NCBI GenBank assembly: GCA_964404895.1
Contig: CAYOLV010000001.1
Location: forward strand, 434,001 to 498,000
DNA length: 64,000 bases
Origin: JBGSUZ01 sp964404895
GTDB taxonomy: Bacteria; Bacillota; Clostridia; Peptostreptococcales; Acidaminobacteraceae
Direction of reading: 5' to 3'
The notes beneath the pieces are model-generated. The model worked only from the letters and a program-made list of their open reading frames with translations, was not told the origin of the DNA and searched no databases. Below, one piece after another: positions 44,307-53,501 of this stretch (its first letter is position 1; each line of letters starts with the position of its first letter). Position numbers and translations under genes: made by a program.

Positions 44307-46009
44307 ATGAGCCCTCTTTCACTGGATTTGATTTTACCCTTCTTCAATTGATACACATTTAGGACAGAAATAATCAAACATATTAAAGAAACGATTATCA
44401 TCCACAGGGAATTTGAAAAAATAGCAAGTAAGGCATGTATACCCGCAAATAGGCAAGGTATGGTTAATAAAGCAAAGGTGATAGCAAAATTTCTACCGTC
44501 ATTCTGGCCAATATCCATGGAGAAAGGCCACGTGATTTTATCCATCAGCATGGAGAGGGTGACCATCAAGCAAACAAAGGCGTTGATTAGAATTAAGTCA
44601 TCTAAAATACCTATCCCACCTAATGCGAAAGTCATTAATGAAATGACCAGCATGGGTGGCCATACAAATTTGGCACAGAGACCAAACACAGAACCGATAT
44701 AGGCACTTCTCATACTTTGGATAGGTAAAATGTCATATACCCAACTCCCTTTTGGATTTTCTGTACGCTTGGCGTAGAAAACTACTGAACTGGTTGCTAC
44801 CGCACAAAAATAGAGACTTAAAACGACTAAAGGTGATTCCTTCATAATTCGGAACATATTATAACTATAGTCACTGCCCATGTTAATGAAAATAATAATT
44901 GGCGCGATTAACATTGAAACGTATAAGGGATAAATGGTTTGTTTCATTTTTCGGTCATTGCCCGAAACACTGTAACCAAACATGTAGAAGGCTTGGGCTT
45001 CATGATCTTTCTTAAAGATAGTTTTGGAAATGGCTTTATGCCAGTGAAGCTTTAACTCGTATAAGCCTCTCTTTTTCTCACCTTCAGAAAGCATTTTATT
45101 CAAATTGTCTTCTAATATTTGACCTGTCACTAAGAAGTGAAGCGTCAAAATTATCAAAATAACAGCTGTTGCAGCTAACCCTATAGTTAAAGCTGGATAG
45201 GCTGCATCTGGGCTGAACATAGTTGTAAAGTAAGTCAGCCAGTAAGAAGGAACTAGGAGGTGCCACCAGGCAAACTTTAGTGTAGCAGAGAGATTGACTA
45301 GGTCTGTCACCCGAAGAACCACTTGATAACCCACCATGATCAAAACGGTCAATAAAATTTGGAAACCAGATACCATGTCTTTCAATTTTTCACCGTCAAA
45401 GAATTTAAGAATCATGCCATAAAGGTAATAAGCCAAGGCGACACAAATCAAGTTGGAAAGTGGGATTGCCAGTGCCATCATAGCGACAATGCTCCATTTC
45501 ATTTTAACAATGAAGGGAATGAAAATGAGGCTATAGAGAGATGCCGTATTGATAGCCATATAAATCACTGCCAAAGTGGTTTTAGCGGCTGAGATTGTTT
45601 TAGTATCTACAGGTTTAGTCGCCAGTATAGTACTGTCTTTTGTGTCTAAGATAATGACAGGGAAATCTGTGATGACTCCCAAGAACTGCATGACAAAACA
45701 GACCAAATAGCAAATAGATAGTGCCAGTCCCGAGTCTGTGAAAAGGAAGCCATAAATCATTAGGAAGAGGGAACAAAAGGCATAACTCAGACTCTTGCCC
45801 CAATTAAAAAGGCTCATATCTTTGTCGGCTTGAAGTCCCTTACCACTGCTATCGTCGTCGCTTTTCTTTTTTCGAAGAACCTGACTTTGCCAGCCTCTTG
45901 TCAGCATTTTTGTTTTAAGCTCCATAATAACCAGCATTTTCTCAAAATCTATGCCGAAGTGTTCGTATAGTTTCTTTATATGCCTGAGCCATTCAAATCT
46001 GCTTTTCAT
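44303..46009 (-). CDS. ABC-2-type transporter permease
   Basis: This 568-residue membrane protein has about twelve predicted helices (for example SLSYAFCSLFLMIYGFLF and ISVLNVYQL). It has no ATPase motif. The start overlaps the stop of the ATPase gene by four bases, so it is the membrane partner of that protein. It has a cytoplasmic N-terminal region of some 70 residues with a charged, serine-rich segment (KKKSDDDSSGKG). Substrate unknown. Large clostridial permeases of this type are common. Confidence 0.85.
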   Translation of the reverse strand: MKSRFEWLRHIKKLYEHFGIDFEKMLVIMELKTKMLTRGWQSQVLRKKKSDDDSSGKGLQADKDMSLFNWGKSLSYAFCSLFLMIYGFLFTDSGLALSICYLVCFVMQFLGVITDFPVIILDTKDSTILATKPVDTKTISAAKTTLAVIYMAINTASLYSLIFIPFIVKMKWSIVAMMALAIPLSNLICVALAYYLYGMILKFFDGEKLKDMVSGFQILLTVLIMVGYQVVLRVTDLVNLSATLKFAWWHLLVPSYWLTYFTTMFSPDAAYPALTIGLAATAVILIILTLHFLVTGQILEDNLNKMLSEGEKKRGLYELKLHWHKAISKTIFKKDHEAQAFYMFGYSVSGNDRKMKQTIYPLYVSMLIAPIIIFINMGSDYSYNMFRIMKESPLVVLSLYFCAVATSSVVFYAKRTENPKGSWVYDILPIQSMRSAYIGSVFGLCAKFVWPPMLVISLMTFALGGIGILDDLILINAFVCLMVTLSMLMDKITWPFSMDIGQNDGRNFAITFALLTIPCLFAGIHALLAIFSNSLWMIIVSLICLIISVLNVYQLKKGKIKSSERGLI

Positions 46010-46791
46010 CGGGCAGCCTCCTCAGACATCATTGTGATTAAGTCATTTGCCAATTCGGAATGGTTATCAAAGCCAGTAAGGGTATTAAAGAGATTCTCCA
46101 AATTGCTGGCCGTGCTGGCGGCTTTTAAAGATTCAAAGTCACCGTCTGCGACTATGGCACCATCATTTAGAATCAGAATTCTGTCACTGATTTTTTCAAC
46201 CACTTCCATAACGTGAGAAGAATAGAAAACAGTCTTTCCACGTTTGGCAAGACCGTGCATCAGTTCTTTAACCACAAGAGCTGTATTGGCATCTAAACCG
46301 CTGAGGGGTTCATCTAAGAATAAAACCTCTGGGTCGTGGATCAGGCTGGCGATGATCATGAGTTTTTGGCGCATACCCTTAGAGTAACTAGAAATTCTAG
46401 AAGAAAGGGCTTCTGACAGCTCAAAAACTTTTGCCATTTGGTTAATACGCAGAAGAGCCGTTTCCTCATCTAACTCATAGAGGGTACTGAGAAATTTCAA
46501 ATACTCCATACCCGAAAGGACATCGTATAGATCTGAGACTTCTGGCACATAACCGATATGTTTCTTATAGGAGTGATCCCACTTTTTAAGATCCTTCCCA
46601 AAGAGTTCTACGGTGCCATTATATTCTGTTATAATGCCAAGAAGAATTTTCACTGTTGTAGATTTTCCTGCTCCGTTGGGACCTATATAACCAATAATTT
46701 GTCCGGGGTATATTTCGAAATCGATATCTTTAAGGACTTCTTTTGTACCATAACTTTTTTGTAGATGGGTAATGCGTATGACAGGTTCCAT
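46006..46791 (-). CDS. ABC transporter ATP-binding protein
   Basis: This 261-residue ATPase has Walker A GPNGAGKST, signature SYSKGMRQK and Walker B VLFLDEPLSGLD with the H-loop in FYSSHVMEVV. The ATG at 46791 has GGAGGCC before it; the upstream in-frame ATG at 46818 has no site. It opens a three-gene operon with the permease and the DUF523-DUF1722 protein, each overlapping the next by four bases. The 170 bases upstream are AT-rich, with a TATAAT-like box at about 46840 as the possible promoter. Confidence 0.94.
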   Translation of the reverse strand: MEPVIRITHLQKSYGTKEVLKDIDFEIYPGQIIGYIGPNGAGKSTTVKILLGIITEYNGTVELFGKDLKKWDHSYKKHIGYVPEVSDLYDVLSGMEYLKFLSTLYELDEETALLRINQMAKVFELSEALSSRISSYSKGMRQKLMIIASLIHDPEVLFLDEPLSGLDANTALVVKELMHGLAKRGKTVFYSSHVMEVVEKISDRILILNDGAIVADGDFESLKAASTASNLENLFNTLTGFDNHSELANDLITMMSEEAAR

Positions 46792-46961
46792 GTTAGGCCT
46801 CCAAATTTTTGTTATCAAATTAACAACATCGTATAAGTTTAATTATAGAGTCATAACCTTAAATATGTCTTAAGTAACTTTGCAATTATATGACAATATA
46901 GGCATGATAATGAAAAACGGGATGGTTTGCATGATATGAACCTTCATGTGAGTATGATTCT

Positions 46962-48035
46962 TTAGAGCTCAATTAAATCTCGGCTAAACTGGTTGAGGGA
47001 TTCAAAACCTGTCTCTGTAATGAGAACAGAATCTTCTATTCGAAGACCGCCCCAGTCAGGAATATAAATGCCTGGTTCGACAGTCAGAACCATACCCGCT
47101 TCAAGGGTATCTACAGAAGATTGACTCAAATTTGGAGCTTCGTGGACTTCTAAGCCAGTACCGTGACCAAGACCTTGATAGTAGTAGTCTATGTATTGAT
47201 TGGTGATAATTTCCCGTACCTTTTGATCTGGAGTGGTGCCACTTGCTCCTGGTTTAAGTGATTTGATGGCCTCCCACTGGGCGCTTTGAATCAAATCATA
47301 AACTTCTCTTTGCTTGGGACTTGGGCTGCCTAGAATAACCGTACGGCTAATATCTGCATGGTAGCCTTTATACAAAGCACCAAAATCAAACAGTATAAAA
47401 TCGCCCTTTTCCACAGTCTCTTTTCCCGGCTGACCATGGAGGAGGGATGTTTTTTTGCCCCCTAAAATAATGGAATCAAAGGAAAGTCCTTCTGCTCCAT
47501 TGGTTTTTAAATGGAACTCCAGATGGGCCGTTAACTCCAGTTCACTAACACCAGCTTTGATTAGAGGCAGAGTTAATTCTAATGCCCGATCAGAGATCTG
47601 AGCAGCCGTTCTCAAATTTTCGACTTCCTCTGCATCTTTAACACGGCGTAAAGTTTCTACTAAACCTTCGGTGGGTATTAAGTCATATTGGCTCATTTCA
47701 GAAACTAATTTAGCATAAGCGGCATGACTGAGAGCATTGCTTTCAAATCCTAGAGTCTTGAAGCCAGACTGCATTCCTGCAAAATGATAAGATTCTGTGC
47801 CGCAACGTTTGTTTTCAATCCAATTGAGTACTCGAATCTCTTTGTGGCATTCCTTTGCAGCTTGTTCAGTGTAGCGGGGGTCTGTGAAAAAATAGCAGCC
47901 TTTTGCTGAGACAATCAGGTGTGCAGATTCCCCAGTAAAGCCACTTAAATAATTTACATTGGGAACGCTGGTAACCAAAAGGGCGTCGATCCCTTTGGTT
48001 GATAAAAGCGGCAGCAAATTTTGTATGCGTTTCAT
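46962..48035 (-). CDS. Xaa-Pro aminopeptidase/dipeptidase (M24B)
   Basis: This 357-residue metallopeptidase removes N-terminal residues before proline. An N-terminal creatinase domain (about 1-125) is followed by the pita-bread domain with the metal ligands in FDFGALYKGYHADISRT (Asp, Asp), GLGHGTGLEVHEAP (His), LTVEPGIYIP (Glu) and RIEDSVL (Glu). A plain ribosome site (GGAGTGATG) precedes the ATG. It is the commonest form in Firmicutes (PepQ or PapA-like); the exact specificity is not told by sequence. Confidence 0.93.
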   Translation of the reverse strand: MKRIQNLLPLLSTKGIDALLVTSVPNVNYLSGFTGESAHLIVSAKGCYFFTDPRYTEQAAKECHKEIRVLNWIENKRCGTESYHFAGMQSGFKTLGFESNALSHAAYAKLVSEMSQYDLIPTEGLVETLRRVKDAEEVENLRTAAQISDRALELTLPLIKAGVSELELTAHLEFHLKTNGAEGLSFDSIILGGKKTSLLHGQPGKETVEKGDFILFDFGALYKGYHADISRTVILGSPSPKQREVYDLIQSAQWEAIKSLKPGASGTTPDQKVREIITNQYIDYYYQGLGHGTGLEVHEAPNLSQSSVDTLEAGMVLTVEPGIYIPDWGGLRIEDSVLITETGFESLNQFSRDLIEL

Positions 48036-48093
48036 ATGTCATCACTCCTTCTATGATATTAGTATCATCTTAAAAAGCAGATGACAATGACAA

Positions 48094-48121
48094 TTGACAA
48101 AAAATAAAAAGGGAATAGAAT
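48094..48121 (+). promoter_or_regulatory. Probable promoter of the NifX-like gene
   Basis: TTGACA (48094-48099) with TAGAAT (48116-48121), 16 bases apart. The predicted RNA start is near 48128, about 45 bases before the ATG at 48174, which has GGAGG. Confidence 0.65.
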
Positions 48122-48173
48122 GATAATATAAATAGCATATACCCATAACTCAATTGATTTTGGAGGAATTATT

Positions 48174-48527
48174 ATGAAAATTGCTTTGCCGACGCGAGAA
48201 AATCAGATTGATAGCCATTTTGGCCATTGTGAATATTACACCATTGTGGAAGTCAACGGACAAAAAGAAATCATTTCAAAAGAAACACTTGCCGCACCTC
48301 AGGGTTGTGGCTGTAAATCCAACATTGCCTATACCTTAGCGGAAATGGGCGTGGAACTAATGCTTGCCGGCAATATGGGGCAGGGTGCTGTCAACGTACT
48401 GAGCAGTCAAAAAATTCAGGTGCTCAGAGGCTGTTCAGGAACTGTAGACTCCGTAGTAGAAGCTTGGCTTCAAGGCAATCTTACAGATAACATGGTGGCT
48501 TGTGACCATCACGACTGCAATCATTAA
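48174..48527 (+). CDS. NifX/NifB-type dinitrogenase cofactor-family protein
   Basis: This 117-residue small protein of the dinitrogenase iron-molybdenum cofactor family (NifX/NafY-like fold) has MKIALPTRENQIDSHFGHCE at its start, GCGCKSNIAYTLAEMGVEL in the middle and a C-terminal metal-ligand-like CDHHDCNH. Stand-alone members are common in non-nitrogen-fixing anaerobes and bind iron-sulfur or metal clusters. No nif genes are near. It is followed by an inverted repeat and the DUF4438 gene. Confidence 0.88.
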   Translation: MKIALPTRENQIDSHFGHCEYYTIVEVNGQKEIISKETLAAPQGCGCKSNIAYTLAEMGVELMLAGNMGQGAVNVLSSQKIQVLRGCSGTVDSVVEAWLQGNLTDNMVACDHHDCNH

Positions 48528-48572
48528 AAATTAAAATGGAATAATCATTAAATTCTGATAACAATTGAAATT

Positions 48573-48611
48573 GCCCCCTTTTTCTACGCTATAATAAAAG
48601 AAAAAGGGGGC
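48573..48611. promoter_or_regulatory. Perfect 12-base inverted repeat enclosing TATAAT
   Basis: GCCCCCTTTTTC (48573-48584) and GAAAAAGGGGGC (48600-48611) are perfectly complementary. The 15-base loop holds TATAAT (48590-48595), with a possible TTGAAA -35 at 48565-48570. For an upstream transcript it could act as a terminator; for a promoter in the loop it would flank the core, as an operator does. It also includes the ribosome-site-like GGGGG before the DUF4438 TTG start. Confidence 0.6.
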
Positions 48612-48618
48612 GTTTTAT

Positions 48619-49482
48619 TTGAAAACAAATAGAGATTCACTTGTCATTCAATCCGTTCAAGGAAAAGTACAACATCCTAGTTTCGGGGGGTATCGAGTAA
48701 CGACAGACGGGGAACCGATGATATTGCCTGCAACTGCAGGAATTACATACAATGTGAAAGTTGGGGATCCCGCTTTTGGTCTGGCTGGGGATCATGTAGA
48801 ACCCGGCGTTAGCGTCAAAAACGAAAACGAAGCCCACAATGGTGCTTTGGCAGTACTCTCTTGTGTAGGCAACACGGCAAAGCTTATTTCTGGAGATGCA
48901 AAAGGGGCTGTCGGATATGTACTGGGAACCCATGGCGGTGTTGAACATCTTATTGTTCAGTTTGAACAAGAGGTTTTAGAGCAAATGACTCTAGACGACA
49001 AAATACTGGTAAAGTCTCATGGACAAGGTTTGGTGATTGAAGGGTATGAAGAGGTGAAAGTGATGAGCCTTGACCCGAATTTACTAGAAGTTATGGGTAT
49101 TGAAGAAGTGGATGGAAAATTATCAGTTCCAGTAACGGCTGTAATACCTCAACATTTAATGGGTTCTGGCGTTGGTTCAGCTTATGCTCAAAAAGGGGAT
49201 TATGACCTCATTACATCGGATCGAGAAGAAATTCAGGCACTAGGTCTGGATCAGCTTCGTTTTGGAGATTTTGTCTTCCTTCAAGATTGTGACAATACTT
49301 ATGGCATGGGGGGCTGTCTTAAAGGCTCAGCCAGCATAGGGGTAGTCATACATTCAGATTGCATCAAAATGGGGCATGGACCAGGCATCACCATCGTCAT
49401 GAGTTGTAAAAAATCAATCTTGGAAGCTAAAATGGATGCTTCGGCGAATTTGGCTAATTATATGAAAAAGATCAATCGTTAA
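48619..49482 (+). CDS. DUF4438 domain protein
   Basis: This 287-residue protein of the DUF4438 family, function unknown, has the typical glycine-rich opening VQGKVQHPSFGGYRV with GDPAFGLAGDHVEPGVS. Further conserved segments are GYVLGTHGGVEHLIVQF and the C-terminal MGHGPGITIVMSC. There are no membrane helices. The TTG start at 48619 is supported by AAAAAGGGGG about eight bases upstream. Family members look like small-ligand or metal-binding enzymes, with conserved D, H and C residues, but the reaction is not known. An inverted repeat overlaps its probable promoter. Confidence 0.82.
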   Translation: MKTNRDSLVIQSVQGKVQHPSFGGYRVTTDGEPMILPATAGITYNVKVGDPAFGLAGDHVEPGVSVKNENEAHNGALAVLSCVGNTAKLISGDAKGAVGYVLGTHGGVEHLIVQFEQEVLEQMTLDDKILVKSHGQGLVIEGYEEVKVMSLDPNLLEVMGIEEVDGKLSVPVTAVIPQHLMGSGVGSAYAQKGDYDLITSDREEIQALGLDQLRFGDFVFLQDCDNTYGMGGCLKGSASIGVVIHSDCIKMGHGPGITIVMSCKKSILEAKMDASANLANYMKKINR

Positions 49483-49573
49483 GAAGTAAATACAGGGTAA
49501 TTGAATGTTTTGAAGGTTCTGGGGTATCTGTAATTCAGGTGCATGTTATTGCATTAGTATTGGAGCTGATTTC

Positions 49574-50710
49574 ATGGATATCCTAACCTTATTAATTTTA
49601 TTGATTATAGGTCATTCAATGATTTTATTGCTGACGTATGGGTCTTATTTAAACAATCAAAATTATCTTTTTAAACTTACATTAATAGCCCAAATTCTCT
49701 TTGTATTAGCTTATATCGCCTTATATTTACGAGGGATTTATGCTTCGATTTTTTTGATTATAGTCGCCAATTCTTTGTTGATAGCCGCTATGGCTCTTCA
49801 AGCGTGTGCACAACTTTATGCCATTCATATGTGGAATCATAAAGTTAGAAAATATTATATTGTGGGCTTATTGGTGCAGATGCTGGTATTTTATGCCTAT
49901 GTTCTAACCTATAACAGTGAAAGCATACGCATTGCTCTCATCTCTATAACCACTGCTTCCATTGTCATCTATCCTGCAATTTGTCTTTTTCTAAATCATA
50001 AGGGTTCTATCATTCGAAAAATTATGGGCGGTGCTCTTTGGATATCAGTTTTTGGATTTGTCATGAGAATTGGTGGTGTTTTCTATAATACTGAGAATGC
50101 TAGTTTTCTCAACTCTCAAATAACCAATGTTTTCGGTTTTTTGATGTTGTATGCTTTTATGATTTTAAATGGTTTGGGATTGCTTTTACTCATAAAAGAA
50201 GAAGATGACAAAGCCTTGGTTTTTGCGGCAACCTATGACCGCCTGACGGGGATATTTAACCGTTCTTCATTAATTGATTGCAGTTCAAAAGAAATTGATA
50301 TGCATATGAGAAAAGGTCATGAGATGAGCTTAATGGTCATCGATATTGATCATTTTAAAAGGGTAAACGATGAACATGGTCATGCCGCTGGGGATGAAGT
50401 ATTAGCCTCACTTGCAAGCAGTATTCGAGAAAATTTGAGGCCCTATGACATTTTCGGAAGAATTGGTGGCGAAGAGTTTGTCATTGTATTACCTGAGACA
50501 GGAACTGAAGATGCCCTGTGTATAGCAGAGCGAATCAGAAGCTTATTTGACCAGAAGCCTTTAGCGGGAATAAATATAACTATCAGCATAGGTCTATGGG
50601 CGGGTATACCAGAAGAGAAAGCAGACTTCGAGAGTCTTTTCAAATACGCAGACCTAGCCCTCTATAAAGCAAAAGCCAATGGGCGCAACAAAGTAGAACG
50701 CCTAATTTAA
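49574..50710 (+). CDS. Membrane diguanylate cyclase
   Basis: This 378-residue enzyme makes cyclic di-GMP. Seven predicted membrane helices occupy residues 1-210, followed by a GGDEF domain with the active motif GGEEF near residue 298 and the preceding DRLTGIFNRSSL and VIDIDHFKRVNDEHGH. The C-terminal GRNKVERLI is the usual end. There is no obvious inhibitory RxxD site near the motif in the expected place. The ATG at 49574 has TTGGAGC upstream. Its signal is sensed in or near the membrane. It converges with the N-ATPase operon. Confidence 0.93.
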   Translation: MDILTLLILLIIGHSMILLLTYGSYLNNQNYLFKLTLIAQILFVLAYIALYLRGIYASIFLIIVANSLLIAAMALQACAQLYAIHMWNHKVRKYYIVGLLVQMLVFYAYVLTYNSESIRIALISITTASIVIYPAICLFLNHKGSIIRKIMGGALWISVFGFVMRIGGVFYNTENASFLNSQITNVFGFLMLYAFMILNGLGLLLLIKEEDDKALVFAATYDRLTGIFNRSSLIDCSSKEIDMHMRKGHEMSLMVIDIDHFKRVNDEHGHAAGDEVLASLASSIRENLRPYDIFGRIGGEEFVIVLPETGTEDALCIAERIRSLFDQKPLAGINITISIGLWAGIPEEKADFESLFKYADLALYKAKANGRNKVERLI

Positions 50711-50723
50711 TAGGCTTAAAACA

Positions 50724-51608
50724 TTAATCTGCAAGCAGGTCTTCTGAACCCGAAATCACATCGAAAATCTCTTCGTCAATATTCTTTTGGCGAATTTGTT
50801 GAACGCTGTGATCCATTTGATCAATGAGTTCTTCAATATTTTTTTCTGCACGTTGCATTGAGGCTAAACGACTGGCGTTTTCGCTGGCAAGAGAATGGGC
50901 ACAAGACTTGTATATCGAAATAAAGATATGTTCTTTTATCAAACTGCCCATCGTTGCTGTGTCAGAACCTAGTATTTCAGGCAACTTATTAGTCGGCCAC
51001 TGTTGTGAGCTGATTTTTTTCTGCCATTCTTTATGTAGGGGCAAAATTTGGTTGAGGACGGGCTCATAATTCATCCCCCCATTTAACTGATTGTATATGA
51101 CGTAGAGCTGGCTCATGGTTTCCTTAGGCACATAGGATTCGCAATCTATTAAAAGTTGACCGACTAACTGTGTAATCCCCTCTAGGGAGGTTGGCACATC
51201 ATATTTTGCAACTAGGGGAGCGTTATTTTCTTCAAGGCGTGTATAGATCCTTTCACCAATCACCCATATATGAACACTTCCCTTTGCTTGGGCAAGAAAA
51301 TTCTCTGTAAACTGTAAAATTACTTCATTAAATTGCCCGACTAAACCCTGATCAGATCCAAAGACAATTAAGTACAACCTTTTATTTTCTATTGCAGGTT
51401 CAGCTTCATTAGTTTCTTTGCTAACCATCTGCTTAAAACAGACAGATAGCCCTCGTTCTATAGTTTTTGTATAGGATTCTAACGCCAAAATAGCTTGCTC
51501 AAATTGAGCCATATTTGCTGCGGACAGTATTTTCATGGTTTTGACTACGGACTCTAACTTGGTAATGCCCTTAACTTTATGGCGAACATTTTCAAGACTC
51601 TCGCTCAT
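50724..51608 (-). CDS. atpG: N-ATPase gamma subunit
   Basis: This is the rotor shaft of the N-type (Na+) F-ATPase, 294 residues. The N-terminal coiled coil ESLENVRHKVKGITKLESVV and the C-terminal helix with ENASRLASMQRAEKN are the recognisable gamma features. The start lies inside the end of atpA (17 bases overlap). It is the last gene in atpDCQRBEFAG order. The b/delta region of this operon is broken by a frameshift, see atpF. Confidence 0.92.
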   Translation of the reverse strand: MSESLENVRHKVKGITKLESVVKTMKILSAANMAQFEQAILALESYTKTIERGLSVCFKQMVSKETNEAEPAIENKRLYLIVFGSDQGLVGQFNEVILQFTENFLAQAKGSVHIWVIGERIYTRLEENNAPLVAKYDVPTSLEGITQLVGQLLIDCESYVPKETMSQLYVIYNQLNGGMNYEPVLNQILPLHKEWQKKISSQQWPTNKLPEILGSDTATMGSLIKEHIFISIYKSCAHSLASENASRLASMQRAEKNIEELIDQMDHSVQQIRQKNIDEEIFDVISGSEDLLAD

Positions 51609-53130
51609 GGGACACCTCCAAGATATTTAGGACTTCCTGACAAAGTGTTGTAATCAATTGTGTTTCCTCATCTGTAAGACGTTCATTTCCAAGGATTTTA
51701 TTTTGAATAATATCTGGAAAATCCTGAGAAGCTTTTCTAATTAGATTTTCCGCTCTTTTCATGTCATGAAGAGGGACAGGGTCAAATAAGCCATGATTCA
51801 AAGCAATTAGGATTACCAATTGCTCAACAACGGAGATTAAATCAAAAGCCATTTGATTGAGACAAGCTCTAATGCGGCGACCGTGCTCAATGACTTGTTT
51901 TGTGCTGGCATCTAAATGTGTGCCATATCTAGAGAATGATTCGAGCTCTTCAAACTGGGAGTAAGCGACTTTTAAATTGCCGGTTGCTACATGATAGGCT
52001 TGAACCTGAGCTTTACCACCTACGCGAGAGACCGATTTACCAATATCTACAGCAGGCAACACCCCCAAATCAAAAAGACTTGGAGATAAATATATTTGAC
52101 CATCCGTTATAGAAATCAAGTTGGTTGGGATATAAGCCGCAATATTTTGATCTTCTGTTTCAACAATCGGAAGAGCAGTCAATGAGCCACCACCATTTTC
52201 AGCATTGAGGTGGGTTGCTCTTTCAAGCATGCGGGAATGAATATAGAAAATATCTCCCGGAAAGGCTTCGCGGCCTGGCGGGCGTCTGAGTAAAAGAGAA
52301 ATTTCTCGGTAGGATCTTGCATGATGGGTTAAGTCATCATAAACGATCAAAACATCTCTACCTTCATTCATAAAATACTCTGCTATGCTGGTTGCGGCAT
52401 AAGGTGCAATAAAATTAAGCCCTGGAGGGTCGCTGCCTTCAGAGACCACGACGACGGTATACTCCAGTGCATTATTTTCTTTTAAAGTTTCAATAACAGA
52501 AGCTACGTTTGAACCTCTTTGTCCAATAGAACAATAGACGCATAAAACATTCTGATCTTTTTGATTTAAAATGGCATGAAGTGCTAAAGTGGTTTTCCCT
52601 GTTTGACGGTCGCCCATAATCAATTCTCGTTGCCCACGGCCAATAGGAATGAGGGCATCAACTACCTTCAGTCCAGTTTGACAAGGAGTTTCAACAGGAT
52701 CACGATCCATGATATGAGTTGCTTGTCGCTCAATTGGAAGGCGATAGGAATAGTGAAGGGCACCCATGCTGTCGAGGGGCTTGCCCAAAGGATCGATGAC
52801 ACGCCCAAGAAGAGCATCACCCACTGGGACATCAATGACACGCCCGGTTCTTAGCACTTCGTCTCCCGATTTGAGTTGAGCAAAATCACCTAAAAGAATG
52901 ACTCCAATTTCGTCTGCTTCTATATTAAAGGCAATTCCCAAAAGATTGTTTGGAAATTTTAGCAATTCTTCATAGCCTGCGTATCTGAGTCCTGAAACTT
53001 TTACAATACCGTTAGAGATAGTTGTCACATGACCAATTTCCTTAAACTCAATCTCTGCCTCATGAGTATTTAACGTCTGGATGATTTTTTCAAGAGCCAT
53101 ATCCAGTATGTTTCCAGCCCCCGTACTCAT
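51592..53130 (-). CDS. atpA: N-ATPase alpha subunit
   Basis: This is the non-catalytic nucleotide-binding alpha subunit, 512 residues, normal for the family. The P-loop GDRQTGKTTLALHAI is near residue 170, and YCSIGQRGSNVASVIE and SLLLRRPPGREAFPGDIFYIHSRMLERA-like regions are typical, in order. It begins four bases before the end of the b/delta fragment gene (ATGAG overlap), within the N-ATPase operon. It pairs with AtpD to form the alpha3beta3 head. Confidence 0.96.
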   Translation of the reverse strand: MSTGAGNILDMALEKIIQTLNTHEAEIEFKEIGHVTTISNGIVKVSGLRYAGYEELLKFPNNLLGIAFNIEADEIGVILLGDFAQLKSGDEVLRTGRVIDVPVGDALLGRVIDPLGKPLDSMGALHYSYRLPIERQATHIMDRDPVETPCQTGLKVVDALIPIGRGQRELIMGDRQTGKTTLALHAILNQKDQNVLCVYCSIGQRGSNVASVIETLKENNALEYTVVVVSEGSDPPGLNFIAPYAATSIAEYFMNEGRDVLIVYDDLTHHARSYREISLLLRRPPGREAFPGDIFYIHSRMLERATHLNAENGGGSLTALPIVETEDQNIAAYIPTNLISITDGQIYLSPSLFDLGVLPAVDIGKSVSRVGGKAQVQAYHVATGNLKVAYSQFEELESFSRYGTHLDASTKQVIEHGRRIRACLNQMAFDLISVVEQLVILIALNHGLFDPVPLHDMKRAENLIRKASQDFPDIIQNKILGNERLTDEETQLITTLCQEVLNILEVSHERES

Positions 53131-53501
53131 TTAGACACCTCGGGTTTCACATGAATGGCGGCTTTGCTAGAAGGTAAGGATTCTTTATACAGTGCCATCA
53201 AGTATTCCTCAATATTCCATGAGAGTTTAAAGTCCCCTGTCATCAATTGGAAACCGTTGATGAGGTCAGATTGAAGAACAAATACAGTGGTCACATGATG
53301 AGAAGCAAGTTCATTGAGTCGTCCTGTCACGGCGTTTTTTTGACTTTCATCTAAATCATAACTGCTTTTGAAAACTACCCGATAATGGCTGTCTGCTAGA
53401 GTATAAGCCAGTTTTTCCAGCTCTTCCTCAGAAAGAGCGTTTAGTCGATCCAAAAAGACCCTAAACATATGTTTTTCAATTTCTTCAGAAGAAAGATCCA
53501 T
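53127..53501 (-). CDS. atpF: N-ATPase b subunit, C-terminal delta-like part (frameshifted from atpF)
   Basis: This 124-residue segment lies in a different frame from the N-terminal part of atpF. FRVFLDRLNALSEEELEKLAYTL and the later DLINGFQLMTGDFKLSWNIEEYL resemble the C-terminal domain of the F-ATPase delta subunit. N-ATPases, as I recall, lack a separate delta subunit and have an elongated b subunit, which this would supply. The ATG at 53501 has no good ribosome site of its own. With one extra A in the run of seven A (53513-53507) the sequence becomes continuous: QIAKKTLMDLSSEEIEKHMF. A real frameshift, sequencing error or slippage must be separated. Confidence 0.7.
   Translation of the reverse strand: MDLSSEEIEKHMFRVFLDRLNALSEEELEKLAYTLADSHYRVVFKSSYDLDESQKNAVTGRLNELASHHVTTVFVLQSDLINGFQLMTGDFKLSWNIEEYLMALYKESLPSSKAAIHVKPEVSK

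Noticed and set aside
48137..48146. TATACCCATA near the NifX-like gene as a shared site with the N-ATPase repeat
   Set aside because: Only one half-site is present, so a common regulator is not supported.
53127..53501. Delta-like segment as an independent atpH gene
   Set aside because: It is too short, lacks the N-terminal delta domain and a ribosome site, and becomes part of atpF with one added base.
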